From G032773895 sp965248935 (lineage in GTDB: Bacteria > Pseudomonadota > Gammaproteobacteria > Pseudomonadales > Cellvibrionaceae): 64,000 nt of DNA. The stretch is taken from assembly GCA_965248935.1 (NCBI GenBank), contig OZ252214.1, forward strand, positions 1,240,001 to 1,304,000, read 5' to 3'. Below are positions 19,182 to 28,340 of this stretch, in pieces. A program made the translations under genes and the position numbers. The notes under the pieces were generated by a model. That model saw only the letters and a program-made list of their open reading frames with translations. It had not been told where the DNA came from and did no database searches. Position 1 is the stretch's first letter. Every line of letters starts with the position of its first letter.

Positions 19182-19225
19182 GAAAAAAATTAAATTGGAG
19201 AGCGAGCTTTAACCCTCTCCAATTT
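19182..19225 (-). terminator. Intrinsic terminator of the PilZ/DUF1631 unit
   Basis: On the minus strand an 11-bp perfect stem (AAATTGGAGAG paired with CTCTCCAATTT, 19225-19215 with 19202-19192) is followed by a run of seven T (19189-19183). The 5' arm lies inside the last codons of the PilZ gene. Facing hemL, the same stem could also stop plus-strand transcripts, though without a T run. Confidence 0.85.
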
Positions 19226-19556
19226 CCTCTACTAATTTTTTCATAATCGGCCTATCTTTTTCTGCCAAATCAATAATATGAAAACCTGCCCAGTATTGAT
19301 CATCCCCGCCGGTTTCAGTTCGCCACAAGCATTCAGCGCCAACACCTATACTGCTTTCTCCATCTACCGGAACCGCCATATTAAAAGTAAGCTGGTATAG
19401 ACAATCGCATTGAATATCCAGCCCACCAATGACCATGAAACCTTCATTATGTAAATTAACCAGCTTTCCAACCTCAAGGTCACGAATAGCATCTCGAACA
19501 AAAACTGACTGATTAACAGGTATACGAGTTAAGTTGCGTCTATTATTATCACTCAT
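19209..19556 (-). CDS. PilZ domain protein, likely c-di-GMP responsive
   Basis: Small single-domain PilZ protein (115 residues). The c-di-GMP arginine motif RxxxR is at R7-R11 (RRNLTR) and the second motif reads NLHNEG, that is NxHxxG, with histidine where serine is usual. PilZ proteins are c-di-GMP receptors acting on motility or surface structures. It overlaps the end of the DUF1631 gene by 8 bp, so the two are probably made together. Confidence 0.85.
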   Translation of the reverse strand: MSDNNRRNLTRIPVNQSVFVRDAIRDLEVGKLVNLHNEGFMVIGGLDIQCDCLYQLTFNMAVPVDGESSIGVGAECLWRTETGGDDQYWAGFHIIDLAEKDRPIMKKLVEEIGEG

Positions 19557-21822
19557 TTTTTATTTCTCCCAGGTTATCGCCAGCCTTTTCATTGAGTTTG
19601 TGAAATATATTCTCTAAAGCCCGTTCAAAGAAAGGTTTAGAACTACCAGAAACAATTTGAGTTTCCCCTGCAATCATTTTTCTCGCCATCGCCAAGCCAG
19701 AAATCATATCCTGACGTTTACCCATTTGGTCTACCAACATATAGTGAGAGGTACGAGCATTATACCAAGCAACTTTTAAACGGCGCCCATCAGAGAACTC
19801 TAACCAAGTTCCAAACTCAATCATTTTTAAACTCTCAACCATTTGAGCTTCTTCGGGCGTTGCCTGCTGTTCATCTTCTGGACGTGAACCAGCTTTTTCG
19901 GCGGCAATTTTTTCAAGTTTGTTGCGCATTGGCTCCGGCGCAGGTTCTGCCTTTTTACTTTGTATTGCCAATTTAACTAACGAAGAAATTGCCTCAGTAA
20001 GTTTTTTACCTTTTGTCTGTTCAAAACCAATAGTTTCGAAACCAGCTTCAATGCCATCAATAATTTCATCGTGCAATTCTAGTTGACGTGATTTATCTTC
20101 ACTGGTAATTTTCGGTTCTAGGCTCCATAAAACATCGTCAACCAAAGCCAAAGCCTTGCGCCATTTAGGTGATTTTTCACCAAACCGAAGCAAAGCAAAA
20201 GACAAATAATCCGACCAAGGCTGTAACAAAAATAACAGAATTGCAGAAGGCAGTTCTTTTTTATCGATACGCTTACGTATCTCACTGTTCACGAACAATT
20301 TAACTTCACGTAGTTTTTCTTCACCTTGCGCTTTTTCAGTTGCGCGGCGTTCCATTAATTCCTGACGACGTGTAATATTTTTAATGTAACTACTAAATTC
20401 CAATAAAATAGCGGTAATAACTTTTAAGTCATTATCGAATTCTTTAAGTATTCTATTTACAACACTTTTAATTTTGTTGTAAATATCAAATTGAGATTCA
20501 CCGCTGTTATTCACCCAACGACTGCCAGCTTCGGTCAAACCATTAAGCAAAACTCGGGCAGGATGATCCAGTTTTTCAAAAAATCCAGGATCAATAAAAG
20601 CAATTTTTAAGAAAGGTGTATGCAGATAACTCAACAAGGCTTTGATACTGTCGGGAAGGTTCTCGTCTTTTAGCATGTATTCAAAAACCAAACCAACCAA
20701 ATCGATGGTTTGTATATCTTCTCGATCTACCTCACCATCCTTTTCTTCTTCCTGAAGCTGCGATTTTATTTGCTCAACAACATGGGAAATATCAACTGGC
20801 ACCAGTTCTTGGCCCTCGGCATAACTGCTTGGGGCATAGCCTGGCTGACCTTGGATAGCTTGCAAAGCCGCCACCAATTCCTCTGCAGGAACAATCACAT
20901 CATTAGAGCAAGCCCCCCTTTGGGTTGTAGATGCCGACTGCATTTGCCCTTGCAAACTCCTAATAGCACTAAGCAAACTATTTTGGTATTCCTCAGGAGA
21001 AATGCTTTCATCAGCAGTATTTACACCACCGCGCACAGCAATGGCATCAAGGGCTTGACCAACAGCATCTTTGCTATCTGAAGCAAGTTCGGATTTAGGT
21101 ACAACGCCCGACGGTAATGTATAACGTAAATGAGGAAGAATTCCTTGCCGTTTCAGATAACCGTTAATGTCTTCAGTGATCAATCGAGTCAGTGCAATCA
21201 CCTGATCATCATAAAGCTTGTAAGCAATAGATTTAGTATGTGGCGTAAGAGGCAATAACTTCAAAGCTCTACGTAACGAATCACAGTATTGAATAGGAGA
21301 AGCAGGATTATTTGATTCAGTAACATGCTCACCACCGTTCAATACCGCAAACCTTTGGTTTAAAGCCCAAAGAGGCTCAGCATAATAACTATCAGCCCGT
21401 TGGCTAATAGAAGAGATAGCGATTGTTTCCTCAAGAGCTTCATCGTCCACCAAAGAAAGCTGGCTCCCATCACCTGCGGTGGCATCATAAGAAGTATTGA
21501 GCTGTTTCTTTTTAAACCTTACAAAACCTTCGGACAGATATCCGCAGAAATAGCGTTCCAGCTCTGCGGAGTTCACTCGCAACTCTCGCTGAATATCAGC
21601 AAGTTCTGCCGCTTCTTGATTTGACCTAGCGTTCTCTATTTCTACGGTTAGAGCATCATCCAAAACATGCAAATACTGCTCAAATGCCGTACGTGAATGC
21701 TCAGCAGCAAGATTCTGACAAGCTTTTAAATGGGAAACAACTGCCGAACTAGATAATGGCAATATCAACGGTGCGTGACCCTCAGCTTCCGCCTGATCTG
21801 GTTCTCTAATTAGTTTAGACAT
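19549..21822 (-). CDS. DUF1631 family protein
   Basis: Large (757 residues), mostly helical, soluble protein typical of DUF1631, a gammaproteobacterial family sometimes misnamed thymidine phosphorylase. The middle part contains VGLVFEYMLKDENLPDSIKALLSYLHTP-like helices (about 375-405), and the last 100 residues (GTWLEFSDGRRLKVAWYN onward) look like a PilZ-type beta domain. It overlaps the downstream stand-alone PilZ gene. A role in c-di-GMP-dependent behaviour is inferred from this pairing; no function is proven. Confidence 0.85.
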   Translation of the reverse strand: MSKLIREPDQAEAEGHAPLILPLSSSAVVSHLKACQNLAAEHSRTAFEQYLHVLDDALTVEIENARSNQEAAELADIQRELRVNSAELERYFCGYLSEGFVRFKKKQLNTSYDATAGDGSQLSLVDDEALEETIAISSISQRADSYYAEPLWALNQRFAVLNGGEHVTESNNPASPIQYCDSLRRALKLLPLTPHTKSIAYKLYDDQVIALTRLITEDINGYLKRQGILPHLRYTLPSGVVPKSELASDSKDAVGQALDAIAVRGGVNTADESISPEEYQNSLLSAIRSLQGQMQSASTTQRGACSNDVIVPAEELVAALQAIQGQPGYAPSSYAEGQELVPVDISHVVEQIKSQLQEEEKDGEVDREDIQTIDLVGLVFEYMLKDENLPDSIKALLSYLHTPFLKIAFIDPGFFEKLDHPARVLLNGLTEAGSRWVNNSGESQFDIYNKIKSVVNRILKEFDNDLKVITAILLEFSSYIKNITRRQELMERRATEKAQGEEKLREVKLFVNSEIRKRIDKKELPSAILLFLLQPWSDYLSFALLRFGEKSPKWRKALALVDDVLWSLEPKITSEDKSRQLELHDEIIDGIEAGFETIGFEQTKGKKLTEAISSLVKLAIQSKKAEPAPEPMRNKLEKIAAEKAGSRPEDEQQATPEEAQMVESLKMIEFGTWLEFSDGRRLKVAWYNARTSHYMLVDQMGKRQDMISGLAMARKMIAGETQIVSGSSKPFFERALENIFHKLNEKAGDNLGEIKNE

Positions 21823-22197
21823 TAAGGCCCCTGAATTTAGTTTATCCTTTATGATCGAGTGGACTTACCTTCGCTCTGTGATAACCTGTCCAGCGGCTTA
21901 CTCCGCCAACAGGATCTCGGGCACTGCAAACTTGGCAACGACTCTTCATAGCATAGTTAAATATTAATCAATTTTAGATTACTCGTTATAAACATTTGTG
22001 TCCCTAAAACAAACACTTAGCAAAATATCAGCTATTTTATGTCAAGACAGAGGAATTATACGCAAGGATAGTGCCTATTAACCCAGTTGAGTGTAGACCC
22101 AAGCGAAACAAACGTTAGAATAAGCGCTAATTGATGGCTCGCATAGCACTTTATGTGCAACAATCCCCTTAAACACACATAAAAAAAGAGATAAATA
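21823..22197. other. Divergent intergenic region between DUF1631 and PfkB kinase genes
   Basis: 375 bp without a supported gene. It must hold the start signals of two divergent units; I see no confident sigma70 pair. A purine-rich AAAGAG ribosome site precedes the kinase start at 22198. Confidence 0.6.
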
Positions 22198-23199
22198 ATG
22201 ACTCAATACGACATCTATGGCATTGGTGCCGCATTAGTAGATACTGAGATCGAAGTCACCGAACTCGACCTTCAAGACCTTGCTATTGAAAAGGGCGTTA
22301 TGACACTTGTTAACGAAGCCCGGCAAACTGAGCTCATAGAGTCTCTAAAAGGCCACTTAGTTGCATCCAGAAGAACCAGCGGAGGCTCTGCCGCCAACAG
22401 TATTATTGCCGCGAGTTGCTTTGGCTCTTCAACATTTTATAGCTGTAAAGTCGCCGATGATGAAAACGGCGCTTTTTACTTAAAAGACCTCACTGATTGT
22501 AACGTAAACTACCCCAATGACAGCGGCTCAGGCGAGGGTATTACTGGTAAGTGCTTGGTAATGATTACACCGGATGCAGAGCGCACCATGAATACCTTCC
22601 TTGGCATAAGTGAGCAGCTTTCTACTGTGGAAATAGACGAAGGGGCGCTTAAACGTTCTAAATACGCCTATATCGAAGGTTATCTTGTCACCTCAGAAAC
22701 AGGGCGGCCCGCAGCAATTAAACTAAAAGAACAAGCAGAAAAACACGGCGTCAAAACGGCATTGAGTTTATCCGACCCAGCCATAGTTAACTTTTTCAAA
22801 GACGGCATAACCGAAATGATTGGTGATGGTGTTGACCTTTTATTCTGTAACGAAGCCGAGGCCACATCCTATACAAATACGGACTCCATTGAAGGTGCCG
22901 CCGAAAAACTTCGTTCCATAGCAAAAGCTTTTGCTATTACTCGTGGAAAAGAGGGCGCACTGATTTTTGATGGAGAAAACTTTTTAACCGTTGAATCCCA
23001 CCCTGTAACAGCAGTCGATACTAACGGAGCAGGCGACATGTTTGCCGGTGCCTTTTTATACGCTCTCACTCAAGGAAAGGGATACCAATTTGCAGGAGAA
23101 TTAGCAAGTCGTGCAGCAGCCCAAGTTGTTTCTCAATTCGGGCCAAGGCTTAAACCAGCAGACCACCAAACTATACTGGACGCTGCCAATACAGAGTAA
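22198..23199 (+). CDS. PfkB-family carbohydrate/adenosine-type kinase
   Basis: Ribokinase-superfamily kinase of 333 residues. The C-terminal signature DTNGAGDMFAGAF holds the catalytic aspartate and anion hole, and the N-terminal GGSAANSI substrate motif is present. The overall start, YDIYGIGAALVDTEIEV, matches proteins annotated as adenosine kinase in gammaproteobacteria. The substrate cannot be read from sequence alone; adenosine, inosine or a sugar are possible. Monocistronic by appearance. Confidence 0.87.
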   Translation: MTQYDIYGIGAALVDTEIEVTELDLQDLAIEKGVMTLVNEARQTELIESLKGHLVASRRTSGGSAANSIIAASCFGSSTFYSCKVADDENGAFYLKDLTDCNVNYPNDSGSGEGITGKCLVMITPDAERTMNTFLGISEQLSTVEIDEGALKRSKYAYIEGYLVTSETGRPAAIKLKEQAEKHGVKTALSLSDPAIVNFFKDGITEMIGDGVDLLFCNEAEATSYTNTDSIEGAAEKLRSIAKAFAITRGKEGALIFDGENFLTVESHPVTAVDTNGAGDMFAGAFLYALTQGKGYQFAGELASRAAAQVVSQFGPRLKPADHQTILDAANTE

Positions 23200-23413
23200 A
23201 TATAGGACTTGCGCTTTGGCCGCCCCTTGCAGTTATGATAGGTAAAGGTAATGTTGTACGTATTCCAACAATTCCCAATTGTAATTTCTTCGCAGCTATT
23301 CTCTTCGCAACTTCTCTTCACAACTAATGTTAGGCAGAAGAATCACTGCGTCATACACTACGTATTTTGGCATGACTTAAATGCCATTTTACGTTCTTCT
23401 GTTTTTCCAAATC

Positions 23414-23438
23414 AAGGGCGCAGTTTTACTGCGCCCTT
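23414..23438. terminator. Perfect 10-bp hairpin between convergent kinase and GlsB-like genes
   Basis: AAGGGCGCAG, loop TTTTA, CTGCGCCCTT. It lies 26 bp after the stop of the minus-strand GlsB-like gene and about 215 bp after the kinase stop. T-rich sequence is not immediately adjacent on either side, so terminator function is likely but not certain. Confidence 0.65.
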
Positions 23439-23463
23439 ACTTAGTTAGCTCGTTAGATCACGG

Positions 23464-23718
23464 CTACTTCTTTACGAGGCTAACGACAAATAGTAAAGCA
23501 ATCGCACCAATAGTTGCCGTAACTAAAGAGCCAATTAAACCACCTGCTGATACTCCTAGCAGACTAAATAGAAAGCCACCGACTACTGCACCAATAATTC
23601 CTACAATAATATTGCCAATGATACCAAACCCTTTGCCTTTCATAATATTACCGGCAAGCCAGCCGGCTAACGCGCCAATAACTAATATCATAATGATACT
23701 ATTTGTATTCATGTTCAT
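23464..23718 (-). CDS. GlsB/YeaQ/YmgE family membrane protein
   Basis: Very small (84 residues), almost wholly hydrophobic protein with glycine-rich helices (ILVIGALAGWLAGNIMKGKG, GIIGNIIVGIIGAVVGGFLF), the pattern of the transglycosylase-associated/GlsB family, linked to stress responses. The frame runs from 23784, but ATG at 23718 has GGAG five bases upstream and yields the normal family length; the longer form adds an atypical leader. It follows the DUF3185 gene on the same strand by 13 bp. Confidence 0.85.
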   Translation of the reverse strand: MNMNTNSIIMILVIGALAGWLAGNIMKGKGFGIIGNIIVGIIGAVVGGFLFSLLGVSAGGLIGSLVTATIGAIALLFVVSLVKK

Positions 23719-23731
23719 AATCACTCCAACC

Positions 23732-23947
23732 TTATTTTCTAATATAAAGATAAATTCCAATAACGATACAGACTGCCCCGCCAATGTAAAGCATCATAAC
23801 ATTATCTGAGTGTGCCCCTGTAAAAGCATTTGATAGCTGTGAGCTAAAGCCACCGGACTTTTGATGCCCCCATAAGGCAAGCCCAATACCAACTGCTATC
23901 AGTGCAATGCTTATTATTTTATTAGTGGATTTTGCAATTTTTGCCAT
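23732..23947 (-). CDS. DUF3185 family small membrane protein
   Basis: 71-residue protein with two hydrophobic helices (about 11-27 and 50-68) around a polar loop containing FSSQLSNAFTGAHSDN, which is the DUF3185 pattern. Function unknown; often found with other small envelope-stress proteins, as here with the GlsB-like gene 13 bp downstream. Confidence 0.8.
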   Translation of the reverse strand: MAKIAKSTNKIISIALIAVGIGLALWGHQKSGGFSSQLSNAFTGAHSDNVMMLYIGGAVCIVIGIYLYIRK

Positions 23948-24456
23948 ATACGATTCCTATAATATTATTAATGTTGTGTTAAATGTGACAGCTAATTTTA
24001 ATATTTTGAGCGAAATGACACAGTGCAATAACGGCATAGAGATTAGACTGTACTTACATCATTTAATGTAATATATCTATATCAATTTTTATGTATGGTA
24101 TCTTGATATTTTGCATGAAGAGGCTGTAGAAAAACCAATATAGAATCAAAACATCTTCTCACTATTTTCTCACTATTAGTAACAGATTGAGTTCGCAATA
24201 GCCTTATTAGTAATAGTTATCAATTTCATCTACAGCATAACGATGGATAATTTCCCTGTATTTTTACCATTTTTCCATATGAAATGCAAAAAGTCTTAAA
24301 ATACATGTTTTTGCCATTGATCAATTTTCCCATTTTGCGAATCATTTTGAATAAGGGTCATTGCTTCCGGTTTTCATTTTGCAATACAAGCTAAACAACC
24401 TAGAAACCGCTAAGATTATTTATTAAGAAATAGCGCTATAAATAGCGTAAAGACAG
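23948..24456. other. AT-rich intergenic region, no gene seen
   Basis: About 510 bp of AT-rich sequence with many stops in all frames. I see a short tandem repeat (TTCTCACTATT twice, near 24156) and a small palindrome CGCTATAAATAGCG near 24434, just past the stop of the small minus-strand gene, possibly its weak terminator. Nothing else is supported. Confidence 0.6.
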
Positions 24457-24633
24457 CTACAACACACCGTGAGATTTTGCCACTAAGAAGCTAACTAAGG
24501 TCAAGCCACCCAAAACAACAAAGATAATCGCTAATAAAACCAAGGGCTTAAATGCTGATCGCTCTACAGCGTTCACATTGGAATGAACAAACTCATCAAC
24601 TTTTTTCTGATCATCAGGGCACAGTTCGGGCAT
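24457..24633 (-). CDS. DUF3094-like small membrane protein
   Basis: A 58-residue ORF starting with ATG at 24633: polar N-terminus (MPELCPDDQKKVDEFVHSN) followed by one hydrophobic helix (about 30-51) and SHGVL at the end. The pattern of a PEDQxKVDE-type start plus one membrane segment matches the DUF3094 family of Pseudomonas and relatives. It lies just before the start region of nothing else on its strand. Function unknown. Confidence 0.75.
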   Translation of the reverse strand: MPELCPDDQKKVDEFVHSNVNAVERSAFKPLVLLAIIFVVLGGLTLVSFLVAKSHGVL

Positions 24634-24696
24634 AAAAATTAGGTCGCTCTTTTAAGGGGTGGTCAGTGCAAAGAGTCAATATTAACCTATCAAATA

Positions 24697-26484
24697 TTAA
24701 AACTCTTTCTCGTCAAAATCGGTTATAACTTTCGAACCGTTTCGAATAATTAACGCCAATGAATGCGTACGAGGCAGCAGTTTAGCAAAATAATACCTCG
24801 CCGATTTAAGTTTTACTTGCTGAAGTTCGGGACGATCTCCGTCGTCCATGCTCAGCACTGTCACAGCCATACGGCTCCACATATAAGCGAAACTTAGATA
24901 ACCGACAGTATTGAGATAACTGGTAGCCGCCGCGCCAAGAAGTTCAGGGTTATCCGCAGAATTGGCAATTAAATCGATAGTGATAGATTTAAGCTGGGCA
25001 ATTTCTTTTTTGAGAGGGGTGCAGAACTCTTCCGCACCATTTATCAACGTGGACTCACTGATAAACTGCTCCATATCTTCAATATAGTTTTCCAGCAATT
25101 CACCCTTACAAGCAACGGTTTTTCTACCAATTAAATCCATAGCTTGCACGCCGTTTGTCCCCTCATAAATTTGAGTGATGCGCACATCCCGGACAAACTG
25201 TTCTTGACCCCACTCCCGAATATAACCATGGCCGCCCAATACTAACTGGCCTTGCAAAGCCGACTCAAAAGCAACATCCGTTAAAAACGCTTTGGCCACT
25301 GGCGTCAATAGGGCCACCATTTGTTCTGCGAGCTGCTTGTCTTCACTATTCACGCTGAATTTTGCGCGATCTAACCAACAAGCGACATAGGTATAAAATG
25401 CCCGACCCGCTTCATTGAGAACCCGCATATCCAATAACATTCGTCGAACATCACCATGAATCAAGATACTGTCTGCGGCTTTATCCGGTGACTTTGCACC
25501 TGCCACACTTCGCCCTTGAATTCGCTCTCGCGCATAATCCACTGCCGCTTGGTATGACGCTTCTGAATTACCAATACCTTGAATGCCTACAACCAACCTT
25601 TCGTAGTTCATCATGGTAAACATGCAGGCTAAACCTTTATTGGGCTCACCTAGCAGCCAGCCTTTTGCACCATCAAAATTCATAACACAGGTGGAGGATG
25701 CCTTAATGCCCATTTTCTTTTCCAATGAACCACAAACGAGGTTATTTCGCTCACCGTTTTCACCAGAATCATTTGGAATAAATTTAGGGACTAAAAATAG
25801 AGAGATTCCTCGTGCCCCCTCTGGCGCATCGGGTAATTTAGCCAAAACCAAATGCACTATGTTTGAAGTAATATCCTGTTCGCCCCAGGTGATAAAAATT
25901 TTGGTGCCTGTTATCGTATAGCTACCATCGTCTTGGGGCTCGGCTTTTGTGCGAATTAAACCCAGGTCCGTTCCGGCATGAGGTTCAGTTAAATCCATCA
26001 CCCCGGACCACTCACCGCTATACATTTTCGGCAAATAGAGCTGCTTTAACTCATCGTTAGCATGAGTACTAATAGCCAAACTGGCACCTGAGGTTAGCAT
26101 GGGCAATAAACCAAACGACATACAGGAGCCTTGCAGCATTTCTTCCACGCCAGATACCAGCGCTTTTGGCATTCCCATTCCCTCGTATTCAGGGCTTCCA
26201 CCTAAGGCTCCCCAGCCTCCCTTGCAATAGGTTGCATAGGCTTGCGCAAACCCTTCTGGCGTTTTTACTTCACCATTGTCCCATTGGCACCCCTGCTCAT
26301 CTGATTCTCGATTAAGAGGGGCAATAACCTGCTGGCATAACTTTCCCGCTCCTCCAAGAATGGCATCCACCGTATCAAGGTCCAAATCTTCCATGCCAGG
26401 GAAACTCTGCCAAAGTGCATCTACAGAAAATACGTCGCACAGTAAAAAACGGAGATCGTCTACAGGTGGGCGGTATTCGGCCAT
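24697..26484 (-). CDS. Acyl-CoA dehydrogenase, long form with C-terminal extension
   Basis: FAD flavoenzyme oxidising acyl-CoA to enoyl-CoA with ETF as acceptor. It has the motifs MDLTEPHAGTDLG, ITGTKIFITWGE and YEGTNGVQAMDLIGRK expected for the family, and about 595 residues because of an extra C-terminal domain, as in the longer FadE-like group. ATG at 26484 with GAGG six bases upstream is preferred over the frame start at 26496. Chain-length preference cannot be read. Confidence 0.93.
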   Translation of the reverse strand: MAEYRPPVDDLRFLLCDVFSVDALWQSFPGMEDLDLDTVDAILGGAGKLCQQVIAPLNRESDEQGCQWDNGEVKTPEGFAQAYATYCKGGWGALGGSPEYEGMGMPKALVSGVEEMLQGSCMSFGLLPMLTSGASLAISTHANDELKQLYLPKMYSGEWSGVMDLTEPHAGTDLGLIRTKAEPQDDGSYTITGTKIFITWGEQDITSNIVHLVLAKLPDAPEGARGISLFLVPKFIPNDSGENGERNNLVCGSLEKKMGIKASSTCVMNFDGAKGWLLGEPNKGLACMFTMMNYERLVVGIQGIGNSEASYQAAVDYARERIQGRSVAGAKSPDKAADSILIHGDVRRMLLDMRVLNEAGRAFYTYVACWLDRAKFSVNSEDKQLAEQMVALLTPVAKAFLTDVAFESALQGQLVLGGHGYIREWGQEQFVRDVRITQIYEGTNGVQAMDLIGRKTVACKGELLENYIEDMEQFISESTLINGAEEFCTPLKKEIAQLKSITIDLIANSADNPELLGAAATSYLNTVGYLSFAYMWSRMAVTVLSMDDGDRPELQQVKLKSARYYFAKLLPRTHSLALIIRNGSKVITDFDEKEF

Positions 26485-26659
26485 AATTATCCTCACTTTC
26501 AGCGGTACATGTACGCAAAAATACCCTAGAGTCTATTAACCGTAGCGGCAATTCAATAAGCGCTAACAGGCAAGAATAAACGTCTATACCCTTATTGTTA
26601 ACAATTGGGGACTAGAAGAGCAAATTTTACAGGTAAAATTTGAGGACTTAACCCCTAGA

Positions 26660-27562
26660 TCAAGCAATTTGGTTTAATAATTGACCGGGCAGATTAGAAG
26701 ACAGGCTGGCATTGTTCAAACCTTGCTGTAACTTGGAATGCACAACGGGCTGGGGGTAATTGGAATTCAAATGCTCAGAACTGAGCGAATTCGCACCGTA
26801 ATTAGGTTTAGAGGGCTCACTCTTAGGTTTAACCGAAGTATCGCCTCCCTGCTGCTGCCGCCTAGTTTCCTCGCTGGTTTTCTCGCTCGCTTGCGCCTTC
26901 TTGGACTCCTCTTCCACTCGCAAGGTAACCATTTCTTGGCGGGCTTCAGCCTCCAGTTGAGTCGCCATAGCCGCGACACTTCTATCTTGAGGGGAAGGGT
27001 CAGCCGGTGCCAATGCCGCTCTGCGAACCACCTGTGCTTTCTGCATGGTTTCTGCTGGGGTAGCCGCTTTACTGACATCAATAGGCACTTCACCGGACAC
27101 AGCATAACTCACTCCATCCGGTCCACGTTCATATTGATACTTTGCCGCACCAGCATACTGCCCACCCACGGCCATATGGGCCTGTTCATGGGCTCGCACT
27201 TCCCTATCCCGCGTAGATAACTCACGAGTTTCCTGCTGATCTCTTTCTAATTGCTGTTTCTCCGACTTTTCTTTTTTTTCAGCTTCAGCGGATTGCTCGG
27301 CGCCTAACTGCTCACCAGACTCAACCGAAGACTCAGAAAGCGCAGCTTGCTCTTGAGTCGCCACAGAGTTTTCCAACCGCGAGGAAACTTCAAGCGGGTC
27401 AACAGGTTTGACTAAAGTCACTTTCGGGGATAGAGAACTAGAAGATAGAGAGCTAGAAGACAGGTATTGCTCACCAACGGGTGCGTGACCTGAGCGAGCT
27501 TGAGGCGCAACATAGGAGGGCGTACTGGATATTGGGTGTGTAATAACCATAACCTCTGTCAT
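26660..27562 (-). CDS. SprA-type putative metalloprotease (HEQAH)
   Basis: Protein of 300 residues with a disordered serine/glutamate/glutamine-rich N-terminal half, then the conserved core (about 125-185): RAHEQAHMAVGGQYAGAA contains an HExxH zinc motif (HEQAH), followed by YERGPDGVSYAVSGEVPIDVS. This is the family annotated as putative metalloprotease/SprA-related; activity has not been shown to my knowledge. No signal peptide is seen. The C-terminus is again low-complexity. Confidence 0.82.
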   Translation of the reverse strand: MTEVMVITHPISSTPSYVAPQARSGHAPVGEQYLSSSSLSSSSLSPKVTLVKPVDPLEVSSRLENSVATQEQAALSESSVESGEQLGAEQSAEAEKKEKSEKQQLERDQQETRELSTRDREVRAHEQAHMAVGGQYAGAAKYQYERGPDGVSYAVSGEVPIDVSKAATPAETMQKAQVVRRAALAPADPSPQDRSVAAMATQLEAEARQEMVTLRVEEESKKAQASEKTSEETRRQQQGGDTSVKPKSEPSKPNYGANSLSSEHLNSNYPQPVVHSKLQQGLNNASLSSNLPGQLLNQIA

Positions 27563-27683
27563 TTATAGCCTTCACAATTAGCAGAAAAAGCTTAGGCCGT
27601 TATCTATGCTCCATGATTACTTTCATTGAAAAAATACTCGCGCTTTATCAAAAAGACTAATACTTTGGTTAACAATATCAGCA

Positions 27684-27813
27684 CTCTCCCGGGGCGCAAT
27701 ACTGCAACCCCGAAAGAGCGGACGATGCCGGCTTTGCGGGCATCTTAGGCGAGCGCTACACGCCGCCTAGTAAGGGCCTTGCCACAGGCCCATGAAGCTG
27801 CCATTTCAGCAGC
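27684..27813. ncRNA. Tract of five consecutive hairpins (candidate structured RNA or structured DNA)
   Basis: Five stem-loops follow each other with almost no gap: 27684-27718 (CTCT..AGAG plus CGGGG..CCCCG), 27724-27744 (GATGCC..GGCATC with inner GC), 27746-27769 (TAGGCG..CGCCTA with inner GCG..CGC), 27774-27791 (GGGCCT..AGGCCC) and 27797-27813 (GCTGC..GCAGC). The tract is G+C-rich between AT-rich flanks and lies between the stop of a small flagellar-rod-like gene and the SprA-type gene. No known RNA family recognised; one hairpin may serve as terminator. Confidence 0.4.
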
Positions 27814-27836
27814 AAAACTGAATTCTTGAGTGCCGC

Positions 27837-28148
27837 TTATGTTCTCGTATCGATTAAGGTTCCCAAAACTTCATCAGCCACTTTTACTACCGCCGCAGAA
27901 GCAGTAAACAATTGTTCCTGCCTACGTAACTCCACTAAGGGTTCTTCTACCCCACCGCCACTTCGCTCTGTTTGCACAGCTTCGTTAACAGGCGGGATTT
28001 CAGTATCTTCCCCGTTCTCTGGCCCCTGGGATAGGGTATTCGGATTGTCGCGGACATTAGCCTGCACAATCTCTTGCGCGGACTTTTCCATCTCACGAGA
28101 ACTGGCCTGCATACCACGCACGCCTTCATTGATCACAGAATTGATCAT
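27837..28148 (-). CDS. Small conserved protein with flagellar-rod-like ends
   Basis: 103 residues, no signal peptide. The N-terminus MINSVINEGVRGMQASSREM and the C-terminus AAVVKVADEVLGTLIDTR resemble the terminal helices of flagellar rod and hook proteins (FlgC/FlgG type), while the middle is short, acidic and low-complexity. It may be a minimal rod-like or unrelated protein of Cellvibrionales. No flagellar genes are adjacent, so no role is assigned. Confidence 0.6.
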   Translation of the reverse strand: MINSVINEGVRGMQASSREMEKSAQEIVQANVRDNPNTLSQGPENGEDTEIPPVNEAVQTERSGGGVEEPLVELRRQEQLFTASAAVVKVADEVLGTLIDTRT

Positions 28149-28154
28149 TCAATC

Positions 28155-28207
28155 ACCACTTTTTAACCGCCATTTTCAACCACTATTTTTCAACCGCTAT
28201 TTTCAAC
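28155..28207. repeat. Imperfect 13-14 bp tandem repeat
   Basis: About four units of the form ACCRCYATTTTTCA (ACCACTTTTTA, ACCGCCATTTTCA, ACCACTATTTTTCA, ACCGCTATTTTCA) directly upstream of the small minus-strand gene starting at 28148. No function evident; the units might overlap its promoter. Confidence 0.6.
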
Positions 28208-28340
28208 GGCCAGAGCAGAACACTGCTTTCTGGGATCTCCAGTGCAGAAGCCTACTTATGTAATTCTAATAGAGAAACTGTTCAAAAAACAGGCTGGCGA
28301 GGCATCAAGTTAAGACTGATTGGACGCAAAGATTCCATCT

